Shown one piece after another: positions 35,573-47,680 of a DNA stretch of 64,000 nucleotides. Origin of the DNA: Lyophyllum atratum (Eukaryota > Basidiomycota > Agaricomycetes > Agaricales > Lyophyllaceae); the NCBI GenBank assembly GCA_014905825.1, contig JACGCN010000004.1, positions 310,001 to 374,000 on the forward strand. The letters are read 5' to 3'. The number at the start of each line of letters is the position of its first letter. Position 1 is the stretch's first letter. The notes under the pieces are model-generated. The model saw only the letters and a program-made list of their open reading frames with translations. It was not told the DNA's origin and ran no database searches. The position numbers and the translations under genes were made by a program.

Positions 35573-36483
35573 ATGATGTTTGCTTTTACGATCTTATGCA
35601 TTTCCTTCCTCGTTTCCCTTGTTTATGCCGGCCCCCTGACTATGCGGGACGTTTTCTCACCTCATATCATAAGTCCTAATGAGAAGTCGGTATGGCCTGT
35701 GGGAACCAAGCAGACGGTCACTTGGTATGTGCTTTCTGTATATACTAAGGACTGCTTCTAATTATTGCGTTATAGGGAGATTAAGGATATTCCGCCTGAC
35801 TCGCAACTTTCGAATCCAAACGGAAAGGTCGTCTTGGGACATCTCGGACCCACTGGTGGATTGAACCTTGACATTGGTGAATAGAACGATCGTTTCGGGC
35901 AGTTCCGAGCCATGCTAAAACAAACCGATCACTTCAACAGATAACCCTCTTGCTCAGAACTTCAAGCTCCGGCTGGGCAAAGTGGAGATCACTGTTCCAT
36001 CCGTTGCTCCCAGGGATGACTATATCATCGTCTGTGAGTACCCACCCGATAGCCATGTCATATATATCGCTAAGCCTGTCGCCAGTGTTCGGAGACTCCG
36101 GTAACGCCAGCCCGTCATTTGCTATCACGCGCATCACAGGCGGGTCCAACTCGACTACAAGTTCAACCTCCGGCTCTTCAGCACGATCCTCCGATGCCAG
36201 CGCCTCCGTCTCAACACCTATAACGGAGCCTATTCCAATCAGCGGAACTACGATCACTGGTGGAACAGGGCCTACAGTCACCTTCAGCGACACCCTATCC
36301 TCGACTCCCCCACTTACCCAGACTGCTACGAGCACTGCACCCAGCACCACCCCGACAGGCACCGGTACCAGTGTTCCTGCTTCGACGACGAGCAACTCTG
36401 CGTGGGCTTCGCGTCAATTGAGCGCAATCCAGACATTGTCCTCTGTCGGTGTCGCTTCGCTGCTTCTTACCATCCTCCTTTGA
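35573..36483 (+). CDS. KNH/Kre9-domain protein 4, GPI-anchored
   Basis: Four exons (35573-35724, 35776-35876, 35941-36033, 36086-36483) sum to 744 nt, 247 residues. It has a signal peptide (MFAFTILCISFLVSLVYA) and the KNH/Kre9 domain (IISPNEKSVWPVGTKQTVTW, KVVLGHLG, NPLAQNFKLRLG, PRDDYIIVLFGDSGNASPSF). A Ser/Thr-rich tail of about 100 residues follows, likely heavily O-glycosylated. The C-terminal hydrophobic segment (VGVASLLLTILL) after a small-residue site is a typical GPI signal. Of the four copies here it is the only one with the full tail, so it probably sits on the plasma membrane or is cross-linked to wall glucan. It may be the ancestral architecture from which the short copies arose by loss of the tail. 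Confidence 0.87.
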
Positions 36484-37305
36484 TAGTGTCCTATTCTTGG
36501 ACCTTTTCGACTCATCCTCGGGTGGATGAACGAGTCGATTGATTCCGAAGGGTTCCCCTCATCTTGACGCCTCTTTCCTGACAATTTCACGAACATTCTA
36601 TCTAATGTACCAACATCATCATCAGCACCCCTCACATCTTCTAACGAACTCTTATTACCATCGAACTCGCCATGTACCATGATGCACATCTTCAGGAATA
36701 TATCCCACAAGCTAGTTGCAATTTGTATATATAAGATAACCCAAGGGGCCCGGCCAGCCCTGGCTGGGGACTCCGGCAAGGGTGTGACTCTATTTGAGGA
36801 GGGCGTCAAGTATCCTCTATCTAGTGAACCAAGATGATCGTAAAGATAAGTAAATGGGGAGTGCATCTTCGCATAGCGAGCGTCGAACAACTGAGGTTCG
36901 GTGATGTCGTGGGTCGGGGATGAGGAACAAGAAGATCGTGTATGGGAGATGGGAGAGGCGGGACCAGATGGACTGCCAGAGCCCGCCCACCCCTCTCCTC
37001 TGGTCGTATGGGACGATAGGATATGTGTAAAGGGGGAGCGTGGATAGTAAGTATAATGACAACAAATTTAGCTTTACTGATACAGAGGAGATGGAACCTT
37101 CTATCGTTGTGCCTGTCGCTGTATGGACGAGCTTCTAAAACCTGCGTGAAAATCGTGGTGCGCGAGGAGAGGAAGGGGTGATGTGACGCGGGGAGATGGA
37201 TGATGTTGATGAAGATGCGGATGATGGTTATCTAGGTTAGGGGCGGAGCGGATGATGAGGGTGCTGAGGATACGCTGACGGTGGCGGTGTTTCTGGAAGC
37301 TCCGA
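36484..37305. other. Intergenic, convergent 3' ends
   Basis: About 820 bp between the convergent KNH protein 4 and DPBB genes. Only terminators are expected, and I see no gene. Confidence 0.5.
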
Positions 37306-37973
37306 TTAAGGGCTCCAGCCTTTGGCCATGAAATGCCATGAGATCTTGAGCACACCGACGCTGGGGTTGTCGAGCTTGGAAAAGAGCGAGGGGGACATAT
37401 CTGGATGAGATAATGAGCAATGAGTCGTGTGCTAAAACAAAGGAGGAGGAGCATACCGAGATCTTCAGTGGAGCAAGACTCGCAGCTGTCCCTGGTCTTG
37501 CCGTATGCCTTCTTTCCATTCTTGGTGTTGACGATTTCGACCCACTGATAATAATAATCAGTATGAGAGGAACAGAACCATGACACAGGTATACTAACTT
37601 GATCGCAGTTGGCGCCACCGTTGGCGTCGTATCGTTTCTTGGATATGGCCACAATAGGATCACTGTCTACGTTCCGCTTTCCACAGTTGCCTAGGCCTGT
37701 CAAAGGACGACATGACGTCAGTCATCGTCGCACGGCATCGGCGAATGAGATATACTGACCGACGTGAAACCAGGTACCCTGAAGTAGATTGACGATAAAT
37801 GTCAGTTCAAAGCGCGGTATGGGGGTTGTGGAAAGGCTTACCCTGCCGACATGCGTGACTCTCTTCTCGAGGTCGACCGTGGTGGCGTTAGTATACGTCT
37901 CAGGCAGGGGAGACGCGATCGTGACAGCAATAGACGCGAAAAGGGCGAAGAGGAAAAGGGCGACGCGATACAT
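37306..37973 (-). CDS. Secreted double-psi beta-barrel (RlpA-like/barwin-like) protein
   Basis: Five exons (37842-37973, 37760-37778, 37599-37696, 37457-37544, 37306-37400) sum to 432 nt, 143 residues. Signal peptide MYRVALFLFALFASIAVTIA, a short propeptide ending in KR, then the DPBB domain: GRGTWFHVGLGNCGK, DPIVAISKKRYD, NCDQWVEIVNTKNGKKAYGKTRDSCESC, and VGVLKISWHF at the end. The aspartate in SCSTEDLDMS lies where the family keeps its conserved Asp. Such small secreted proteins are abundant in mushrooms and relate to barwin, expansin and cerato-platanin-like folds; most are non-catalytic wall- or plant-interacting proteins. Exon 2 is only 19 nt. Confidence 0.88.
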
Positions 37974-38101
37974 CGTGTGGTAGTTGTGGGAGTAGGTCGT
38001 GGTTATGGACTGACGTTAGGATGGGGTTCGGCGTCGAGGGGAGGGGCAAGGGAGCTGCGGGGGTGAATCGGCAACGGCATTTTGGACCAAATCGCTGGGG
38101 C

Positions 38102-38108
38102 TTTTATA
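38102..38108 (-). promoter_or_regulatory. TATA box of the DPBB gene
   Basis: TATAAAA on the minus strand, about 130 bp upstream of the ATG at 37973. Confidence 0.55.
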
Positions 38109-38531
38109 CTTCGAGGGTGGCGAGGCAGTTACGCACCAGTGCGTGTTTGGCTCATCATCATAACACAAAATAGCTCCGGCATGGCAGGTAACATTAAGGC
38201 AGGTACACAAACGGCGACGCGCAGAGCGGCGTTGACAGGTTTATCACCCCCATATCCGGAAAAATTCAGGTGATGCCGTCCCAAGTGTTTTTAGGGTCCA
38301 GGTCGGTGACCTGGGCAGCGGGCTAGAGAAGAACAGTTCAAAAATAAAAAGGGTTACAAGGTCCCCCAGTCCCAGAATCTCAAGTGGGCGTGGGTCCTGA
38401 CGCGGTCCTTTCGGATCCTCCGGAATTCACGAGCCTGCATCCCTTCGAACGGGGAAGACTCAAGAGTGATGAGCGAGCACGCGTGTGTGGCATCCGCTGG
38501 AGTCTTCGGAGGACCTTCGGACCGCGGTGAT

Positions 38532-38550
38532 CCACGCGTCTAGCGCGTGG
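38532..38550. repeat. Short perfect palindrome
   Basis: CCACGCG and CGCGTGG separated by 5 bases form a 7-bp stem. It is too GC-rich and isolated to assign a role. Confidence 0.6.
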
Positions 38551-40603
38551 GCGAGCGGCATTGCCTTAATTTTGACAGTTATGAAACACGTTATTATGTG
38601 CACCCTTGGCTAGATACCTTTTGGGACAACAGGTGTTGCGGGGGGGAGGCAGAGTAAAAGCGTGATAACAGGGATGGGAACAAGAGAGTTATCTAATCGG
38701 ACCCCGTTTATCTAACGCGGTGATTGCCACTATGTTACGAGCACAACAGAGACACAACAAGTGAAGTGAAAGTTTTTTGATGGGCTCAGTCGATGACGCG
38801 GAGGATGGCGACTCGAACGCGTACGTCGACGTCTTGCATTGTCCTTTTCCCCCCCTTTCTCACTCCAGCGTGCGTCTTGTTCCCAACCGCAAAATAAGAG
38901 GGTCGTTTTGACTCGTGTCGGCGACGGCAGCATGGTCATTGGTTGCTTTGTTTTCCCTTGTGCCGTCCATACCAACTCGTCCATGAGGCCGGAGGCATTT
39001 GTAATTCGCAGAAACCTCCATGACCATGAGAAAAAAGAACGTACGTATTGCCGGTCTTCTGTTTTCTGCGTCGACTCCGGATTTTCCAGAGACTCTGACC
39101 GCGAAGTTGGGACGCTGGCACTGAGTTTAAGCTTGCCTTCGCTTTCTGAAACTACCGGAAACTACCTGCAATGCTCAAGTGAAGATTCACTCTGGCGTCG
39201 CACCTAATTCTGACCCGCTGATCCCCCGAGTCGGCGTCGCAGGGTAATCCTTCCAGGTCTAGGCAGGGTTTGGGTATACATCCCGCATTGTATCCACTAC
39301 GAAGGAACCGTCCGCACAGACTCTTTCGGCATTCTCGTCGCACCTATGTGTACTGCTTACGAGAGCTGAAGGAACATGTATCGCGGCTCATCTTACGAGA
39401 ACATGCTTGAAGCTCTTTACACGCGACTTGGCTTTATCCGGACGGAACATGCCGCTAGAGGAGAGCCTACGGTCCCCACCCTGTTTCAAACATATCGACG
39501 ACCCATCGATCACCTTCATTTTTGGGCGCTTTGGGAGGAGTTGTCAGCGAGTTGTACACCGCTTACCGGAGATGAAATCAGACAGAACGAGAAACGCGTG
39601 GATCAAAGTCTTTATCACGAACCTGCATAACACGCTTTGATCTAATCCGCAGCCCTCGACCATCTCCAGCCATCGCTCCGCTAGCTTAAACGTCATATAT
39701 GTATCAATTGAAGTGCTCGGCCATCTTGGAGATCAAATCGCGGCGCATAGAGATGGCTAGCAGTCGGCGGCCAGTAACCTCGAGGCTCTTCATCCCATCC
39801 GAGACGCCACTCGTTGTCGGATTATTAATATTGGGGTCTGCGAATTAAAATTTATTAACAAAAAGCTTGCAAGGATTCATGTATATTTCATCATTGACAT
39901 CCATTTACCCCGTTGCATGGAAGCATATTTGCGCGAGGCACAAATTTCCCAGAGGTACAACTGTCTCTCAATGTTCGTGTCCAGGACGACTTGTCAAATC
40001 ATACTACCACGAGTTTGAACGACTTCAGCGCCCGGTTGGCGGTGGTGTTATAAACCCGGTGTGAGTTTCGTACCTCCTGTGAACGCATCACAAACATGGG
40101 CTAGAGGAGGACGAGTATCTTTGACGTTTATGTTGACGGACACCCTGCTCCAAAAAATGGAACGATGGGTTAGGGGTATATGACGTCAAGAGGGAACTAA
40201 GACAGCTCGCTGGGGTAAAATTTGAGGACCGCCCGCGGGGGAGCCACGCTGTCGTCTCTTTGCTTACCTCCGAGCGATCATTCACCGTCTGTGGCTGCGA
40301 TTCCGGGTGCGACCAGCTTCATCAAATCAGGGGACACTTTGATATGCGCTGAGTTATCACCCATGAAAGCAACGTCGCCAGCTTCAATAAATAAACGCGC
40401 TCAGACGACGCGTCGCGACATTCATTATATGTCATCACGTGGCTCTGCACATGATATCCACCTGACTCAGTGGCTGCACAGTGCACAGCTTTCGGGCCAC
40501 CATCGTCACTGGCTGCTACTTTGACCGTTACTGGTTAACCAGTGCATTATACTGACCAACGCAGAAGTTGAAGCGCAAAAGCCGCTTCAACTACCTAACT
40601 AAT

Positions 40604-43600
40604 ATGCAGTCTCGCGGCCAAAGTTATGGTCAAACCCTTCCAGTGAAGTCAATCAACTCGATCTATTGCTAGTGTGGCTGACTCCGCACGGCTCGCGATC
40701 TCTCTTCTAGGACCAAGTGGAACGGGTAGCCACATTATTTGACGCGCATCTAGAGATGATAAGCGATGTAAGCCTCCATGCAGGACGGAAGGATCCCAGG
40801 ATCCCCGCTAACCAAGTTAACCCAGGTTCGAGAACTGTATCGGGACCGTGCTGCACTTGAAAGGGATTATGCTGCGAAACTGCAACTCCTAACCAAGAAG
40901 GCTCTCGAAAAGAAGAATAGAGTGGAAGCATCAATCGCGCTTGGCGAGCATCCTACCAAGGCATGGGATGCCAACTCGCTCATGAAGAAGTGGAGTCCCC
41001 TATACCCTGCTGAGATGTGTCGCGAAACTGATCAACTGACATGGCATCCGCAGTTCTTTGAACGCGGCGTATACTGAGCTCATGGACTCTCTGGTCACTA
41101 CCGCTAAAGATCACGTAAGTATCGCGGACAACTTAACTTCCCAAGTCGTGGATGTCTTGAAAGGGGTTGAGAAGAAGAACGAAGAGGCTAAGAAAAAAGT
41201 GCACCGTCTTTTATGGATTCTGGAAAAACTTGCTCGTCTAAGTGCACTTTCTCCTTCCAGGAAATGCAATTCTTCCAGAAGTTGGTTAGTGACAGAGATC
41301 GCGTCTATGCTGACCGACTCAAGGTCTGTTTCTATGTCGATCTCATATTTCCGCCCCATTCATATTTTACTCTTGACAGAGCAAGCAAAAAGTGAGCGAA
41401 AGGCATCCTGAAGATGGAGCTTATGTTTGGAATTGGCTGATATGGACCGACAGTACGATGAAGACTGCGTTGAAGTCGAGGCGTATCGCCAGAAGCAGGT
41501 ACTAGACCCCGTGATTCCTTAATTTCAGAATTCCGTTACATCATATTTACAGGGTCGTGCCCACGATGACAAGCATGCAGATCGCGCCGCGAAGCAAGCA
41601 GAGCAGCAACGCAGCGACATGCTGAATAGCAAGAAGTGCGATTCTCGTGTATCATGTTCAGATTGACTGAGCTAAAAGGCCTGAACAGCGTTTATCTAAT
41701 CTCTATCGCCATCGCAAACAGCACGAAAGCTAAATTCTACGACATTGATCTGCCGGAACTTGAAGATGTACGTAGATACGCGATTTAGATGCTGATTACT
41801 GCTGACACGATGCTCTAGCAATTTCGTGCGTCATTACGTTTTTGAAGTGACGCATCGGTCGATTATTCCTTCTTAGAACTCCTCCAGCGGCGCCTTGTGG
41901 AAAGGTTTACCAAAATTCTTCAACACTCGCAAGCCTTGCAACTCCGGCATCTAGACTCCCTAAAGAGTCACCTTAATCGTGTGGAGGCAGCCCTCGAACG
42001 GATTGATGTCACGAAAGATCAAGACCTGTTCATCGACCATAATCTAAGACCATTCACAGCTCCAAGTGACTGGGAATTCGAGCCTTGTTCCACTCATTAT
42101 GATACCGTGAGTGCACCGTCCTCATATAAAGCATCGGAAGCCGAATTCAATGTGTTCCAGAGTGAAATGAGCATCGAGCCTGCTCCTAAGATATTCCTAC
42201 AAAACAAACTCAGTAGAGCCCGATCCAAGCTGGAAGAGCTTGCTCCTCTGATCAATGTGAAACGTTTGTTCCAGCCTAGAATATCTATTACGCCGAGAAG
42301 CTGAAATTGTCCCTAGACAGAGAACAGGACCAGGTTTCTGGCCAGGTCTTTTCATATAAGGCCGATCACACACTCAGCAATATCGATGAAGTCTCGGACG
42401 TAAGTGCCCTGATGTGCCGAACCGAATACCTGGTAAAACCTGGGGTTATTTTTGTAGAATTTCCTAGAAACGCAACATCAGCTCACGTTCTATACAACGT
42501 CGGAGAAGATCTTACAGGCAGAGATAGAGGCCATCGTCGCCGCTATTGGAGGTGAGTTTGAAAGTCGGACTATTCTTTCGTTCAGAGTTGTTTACCGTGT
42601 GTGCTACGAATAGATGACGAGGGTGCCCGACAGCCTCATTCATTCAAAAGCTCTTCTTTCTCTATCCCAACACAGTGCGGATATTGCAAGGTATCGATGG
42701 TTCCTCAATAATCGGGTGTCTCCGCTCAATGACTCTCATAGACCTCGATTTGGGGATTAAGCAAGCAGGGTAAAACCTGCAAACTGTGCGGGATCTCCGT
42801 TCATTCCAAATGCGAGCTCAAGGTGGGATCGCCGTTCTTCATATGGATATTTATCAATGAGACCTGTTCACACGATATACCAGGTACCTGCAGATTGTCG
42901 GCAGGCAGGGCCCGTCAAACCTCAGTCATCTATCCGCCAAAGCGCGTCACTTTCACGTACAACGTCTCGAGGTACGCTCTCAGGGGACCATCGCTCCTTC
43001 CATTCATTCAATTCTCTATCAGCCACTCAGCCTCCGACCGCATCGTCCTTCGTGCAGTCCACCACTGAAGAGTCAACAGAGGAGTCATATCCAGCTGCCC
43101 GTGTATTGTTCGATTTCACTCCAACCTCTGAGTTTGAACTGCTGGTTTCTGGTATTCAACCGTTTTAACTCCAATCCCCTTAGGTCTGATTGTTATATTC
43201 ACACAGAGGACACTATTGTCCATGTGATGGAGCCGGATGACGGGTCTGGATGGGTCAAAGTCGTCGACATGCAGGGAAGTGATGGACTAGTGCCTGCCTC
43301 GTACCTTGAGCATGACGTCGCTAGTCAAGCGCCGGCCACTCAAGGAGGGTCCGGGCAGTATGGTAAGTGCTTTCCAATTCGATGCATACTGGTGATCAAT
43401 TCGTAGGATGTGCATAGTACGTGCCATATATGCATACAGTGCACAGGGGCCGGACGAGCTGGCTCTTATCGAAGGCCAGACACTGGAGCTTACGAGCGGA
43501 CCATCAGGTGGTCAATATTACGGCGACGGTTGGTGGGAAGGTGAGATCGCTGCATTGCTTGCTGCCGTGCCCTTGTATTGATCAGTTGGCTTCTGTGATA

Positions 43601-43717
43601 GGGTTCGATTCCAAGGGGGCGAAAGGCATTTTCCCCAGCAACTATGTATGTGTATCACTATGAGATAATCCGTCTCACTTCAAACTTATCGATACTCGTT
43701 AGGTGGAGATGGCCTGA
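40604..43717 (+). CDS. bzz1: Bzz1-like F-BAR / C1 / two-SH3 actin regulator
   Basis: The first exon is only 39 nt (MQSRGQSYGQTLP from ATG 40604) and splices to DQVERVATLFDAH, a textbook F-BAR start. F-BAR exons follow to about 42260 (ELYRDRAALERDYAAKLQ, LNAAYTELMDSL, QFFQKLVSDRDRVYADRLK, KFYDIDLPELED). A complete C1 zinc-binding domain follows (42640-42910): H-x12-C-x2-C-x13-C-x2-C-x4-H-x2-C-x7-C, each ligand present. Two SH3 domains lie near 43090-43315 (ARVLFDFTPTSEFEL...GLVPASYLEHD) and 43425-43650 (QGPDELALIEGQ...GIFPSNY). The last exon gives VEMA and the TGA at 43715. Bzz1 binds membranes and recruits Las17/WASP and type I myosins at endocytic actin patches. One junction is unresolved: between about 42255 and 42305 I cannot join LEELAPLI to YYAEKLKLSL with a canonical intron. 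Confidence 0.88.
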
Positions 43718-46387
43718 TTCGATCGTTTTTTTGTCATTACCATCTATTTATGTACCCATCTTCAAATACGTGCATGGATCATCCGCCACGCCCCACGCCA
43801 ATCGTATGGCGGTAAACTTATTTCACCAGAGGAGTACAGGGTCATCAAGGCTTCTCCGAGATAATCAAAGTCGCCGCCCTCGGTAGACATGTCACGCGTG
43901 CACATAACTACATCAGGAGCTCTTAGAGTAGATGATTCAGGTTCGACCCATCATCCTGAACTGTCAGTAATTTGAAAAGACGGGTAAATAAAAGGTCCCA
44001 CACAAAGGCTAAATTACTGTGCTCGTCTACAGGTCTGAGCATGGTACGGAAGATTGCGTGTTTCGTTTGGTATGTCGAATCCATTGGACCCAAGTGACGT
44101 TCTTGAGAAGCCCGCGGCACAAGTCCTGAGAAGGTAGCTAGGTCGTGGGGTTAGCAGAGCTAGGACTGAGGTACCGGATGCCTCCGTCATGAGGTGCAGG
44201 CATGGCGTATCCTAATCGACGTGTGCCACAGTGTAATGAGGAGGCTTACAGCACACCTATACGAAAATCGAGCCCAACGAAGCAAAGGGGCAGTTCCTTC
44301 AGAGCCCAGATCCTGGAGAGGTCTCTGACAATATCAAAAGCGCGGAATAACTTCCCAGCCTTAGATGTGACAGGCAGTTAAGTCGCCTGGACGCCGACAA
44401 CGTCTCTTTTCGCTGAGACTGCATGTGTGTTCGAAAACTTGGCCCACCAGGCTCTGGCATACTCAATCCCCTCGTTCCAACGGCCCATCAATGCTAGGAG
44501 AGATATGGCCTTGGGGGAATGCGACCAACTGATAGGGTATGGTGGCGAGGATATGGTGTGGGAGAAAACGGTACCGGAGGGCCAGAGGTGGAAGTGGGAT
44601 GGGCGATAACGATTCTAGGGGGAGACCCAAGCTGTCACGCTATCTTGACACGCAAAAAGCAACTGGGACTAAACGGCGAGAGGAGAAACCCTTGACAACG
44701 ATTTTCCGACTTACCAGGTTTGTGGTCCACGATCGTGCGTTTGGAGTGACCGTCCTTTGACGTTTCCACCAGCTACTATCTTTTACCTTATTTTCAGTGG
44801 CTCTCTACCTCAAAACCCCCATGCGAGACGCAAGAGAGGTCATATTAGACCGTGATTCGACAGTGGGGATGTTCGGCTCCAGGATGCAATCGCCCAAAGG
44901 AATCTTCTTCTGAATCCATGAGGCTTCTTACGTGTCAGGAGGGAGTGTTCCTATCGATGGGGAGTGGGCAGAATTGGAATTAATGAGCTTCAAGCGCCAT
45001 GAAAGGAAAGGAAAATCGTACGTGACTACATTGTGGGGTGGCTTCCGTGACAGGACCATACGACACTGCGAAACCTTCGCGAAAATTCACGAAGCGCGAC
45101 GAACACGAGTTCATGCGTTAAAAACCGTCGAGGCTTTCCTTTCCACAGAGTCAAAGAACCTCTCCCCTCGCCCCTCATCCCAGTTTGATACCTTGTTCCT
45201 CTAGAAATCGATATCACTGTTGGTCGATGGTCCTTCCTCCAGTCGGTCTTAAGCTGGCACACGGGCTTAGGACATGAGACATCAAAGGTTCAACCGCTCC
45301 CAGTTTCTCAATTTAGAGGTTGGTCCAATTTTTTGTTACCGTAAGGCCCGGCTCATTGGCTGTAGGTCTTGAAAGCCATAGCCGTCGCAATCAGTGAACC
45401 CCTGGAAAGCGAAGCCAGAAATAATCGTCCTGCGCATTAACCGTCAATAACTTCCAGATAGCTAGGCTGCCCTGCAGATGCAACGACAGTGAGCCGGTAC
45501 GTTGAGATACCGAGTCGACCCAGAAGAGACCTGTGAGTCCAGATGCAATTGGTGTAATTCCTTCCTGACTCGGGGAGGTCATGCGTCGCAGATCAACACA
45601 GCGGTAGCCCTGAGCCATGCCATAGGCCACCGTTCGCAACAGCACGGACCTCGCGTCATAGTTTTTGAGCAGTCAGAGGGAGCTGTCGGCCTTTGCTTCT
45701 CATCGCAAGCTCGCCAGCTGAACCAGTCGTGCTGTGTACATAACTATCTCGCCCGGTATCGTCATCACAGTCGCCTTCTCCGAGTAGCTTGTGGGGCCCT
45801 TGGTGCGTTCGCCAGGTGCCACGAGGCTACTCCTGCGATGGATGACTGCAATGACGATTCCGCTGCAGACAAGGAGTGATACACGCACGCTGTTTCGGCG
45901 AGGACCTTCTTTCCTTTTCTCGTAGTGTTCGTTGAGTGTTCGAGGTTGTTGTTGATCCTGGCCCGTCACGTTCCTGGCAGGGTGTATACATCGTAGACAG
46001 GCCTTGTCTGATAAGTAGTGGAATGCGACCCTGGCAGTACAAGGTCTAAACTCTATCCCGCGAAGCCGAACCCAGCTTAACGCGAATACCTGTCCCCTTC
46101 ATTGCACATCACTTCAAACCAGAGCATGCGTTTACCACGCTCCGAGTCGGGTTTTTGTAAAAGCACCCGTCCCCTCAACAATGACCACCTGTATATGACA
46201 CTGCGCTTTATTTGAGTGAGACGGTCAACCTTGCAACTGCACCCTTCCCTCGCGAACCCCTTCGAAGCCGCGTGATATCTATCACGTGTGATCTGGCAAT
46301 AAACCGTCGTCTAACTCGAAGCGAAACCTTGAGCAAAAGCAAAAGTAATACAGGTAACAGCATAATAATACAAGTACATCAACTATA
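43718..46387. other. Convergent intergenic region, about 2.7 kb
   Basis: Lies between the 3' ends of the Bzz1-like and Caf1 genes. Several frames of 60-125 codons on both strands were checked (for example near 44430-44760, 44930-45200, 45500-45880). None has a family motif, consistent splice sites or homology to neighbours. It may be an unannotated non-coding locus or decayed sequence. Confidence 0.4.
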
Positions 46388-47680
46388 CTACCGGCCCCCA
46401 ACCAATGATGTCCTCATATAAGGGCCGTTCGCTCCCATTCCGTACGAAACTGAAGATGGGAGTGGTGTAGGCATTCCCGACTGCATGGGACCCATAACCA
46501 TGGGGTTTTGGGATGAATTTGGCCCAGGCGTTTGGTTATGCGATTCTCTCGCAGAGCCACGATCCTCCCGTTCTGCAATCGTGGCCCCTCCTCGCCCAGG
46601 ATCCGTGAAGCCGTTCGAAACGGTGAATGTTTGACCGAGTCCATAGAGCTTCCCGGAATGTTCGGCGTCGTCAATGTGATCGTTGAAGTAAAGTTCTCGG
46701 GTCTTGAAAAAAGTGGAAGCTGTGAGGAGGGAGTCGGAGCCAGCTTGGTTTGTGGAGCCAATCCGCTGTATCTAAACCGGGTGAAAATCCGAGGGTTAGC
46801 GCTCCAGCAATACGACGGAGAAAAAAGGAGACGTACCCCTAGGTCGTCCGCAAGCTCCTGAAGACTCCCCCTCAGCACCTTTGTGGATCGCATTAGGAAT
46901 TTCACGTCGTATACGGTTGGGAACCACGTTCGTAGTAGGCTGAAGAATTGGTCTTCGGTAGTGGGTAACGACTCTGCAGTCAAGAGTTTCACGAAGTAGC
47001 CAAAATCATAACCACTGTCCAAAGGAAGGAAGAAATCAGCCATTGACAGCTTCGAGGTTCATAGCTTTTGAAGAAACAAACAGCGGTATCCGCTAGGTGG
47101 CACGGCAAGGAAGCGACTTACCTGTGGAACGAAAGCCACCTCGTTTCCGGCGCCAACACCATCCCCGACGTAATCATGAGCTCCGCGAAGTCATTTGGCA
47201 GTATTCCGAACTCCTGATGCCGTTGAAAGTCGAAGCCTGATTTTTGCAGATGATCTATTGACTCTGGCGCGTACATATCATCACTATTCTCCAACCATCA
47301 GCACAACCACCCTAAGCGACATATGTGGCATCGCAACTCACTTGACGTTGAACTTGAAGTTGAATTGCCAAGTCGAGCATTCTTGCGGGAAATTTCCGTC
47401 CTCGTCCGCAAGCGTGATGCCGACCTGGATTATCTTCAGCAAGTCAACGTTGCAGCGCATCGTCTGGTAATGATAGTCCGACGATGTTTTGAACGCCCCG
47501 ATCGGACGAGCCACGACTCCAGGGAATTCCGTGTCCTGGACCAGGCGTAAGCCGATATTATGAGGTCAAGGGCGACAAGACTACGACCATTGCGATGTAC
47601 GGGTAGTTCTCGATAACTTCACGGATATTGCTCATTTCTACTTCGAGGTTGGGTGCCCATACTTCTCGTATGGGAGCCAT
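46388..47680 (-). CDS. caf1: CCR4-NOT complex deadenylase subunit Caf1/Pop2
   Basis: DEDD-family 3'-5' exonuclease that shortens mRNA poly(A) tails. ATG at 47680 gives MAPIREVWAPNLEVEMSNIR. The first intron lies right before DTEFPGVV, which carries the catalytic Asp and Glu. It continues with YHYQTMRCNVDLLKIIQVGI, TWQFNFKFNV, SGFDFQRHQEFGILPNDFAE, TRWLSFH, SGYDFGYFVKLLT (third catalytic Asp) and VLRGSLQELADDLG (fourth Asp with the family's RIGSTHQAGSDSLLT-type region). In the last, this gene reads IQRIGSTNQAGSDSLLT, restored by an intron ending near 46785. All catalytic residues are present. The C-terminal extension is about 80 residues, Gly/Pro/Met-rich (NPMVMGPMQSGMPTP) and probably disordered. 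Confidence 0.95.

Larger units (their letters stand above)
37974..40603. other. Intergenic, about 2.6 kb without a recognised gene
   Basis: Divergent promoters of the DPBB gene and the Bzz1-like gene lie at the two ends. In between are short frames without motifs, a 7-bp-stem palindrome at 38532-38550 and GC-rich sequence around 38390-38560. A frame at 39376-39640 is open for about 80 codons but has no recognisable content. Confidence 0.45.

Noticed and set aside
43601..43613. GGGTTCGATTCC, resembling a tRNA T-arm
   Set aside because: It codes for part of the second SH3 domain of the Bzz1-like protein, and no matching acceptor stem or D-arm lies nearby.
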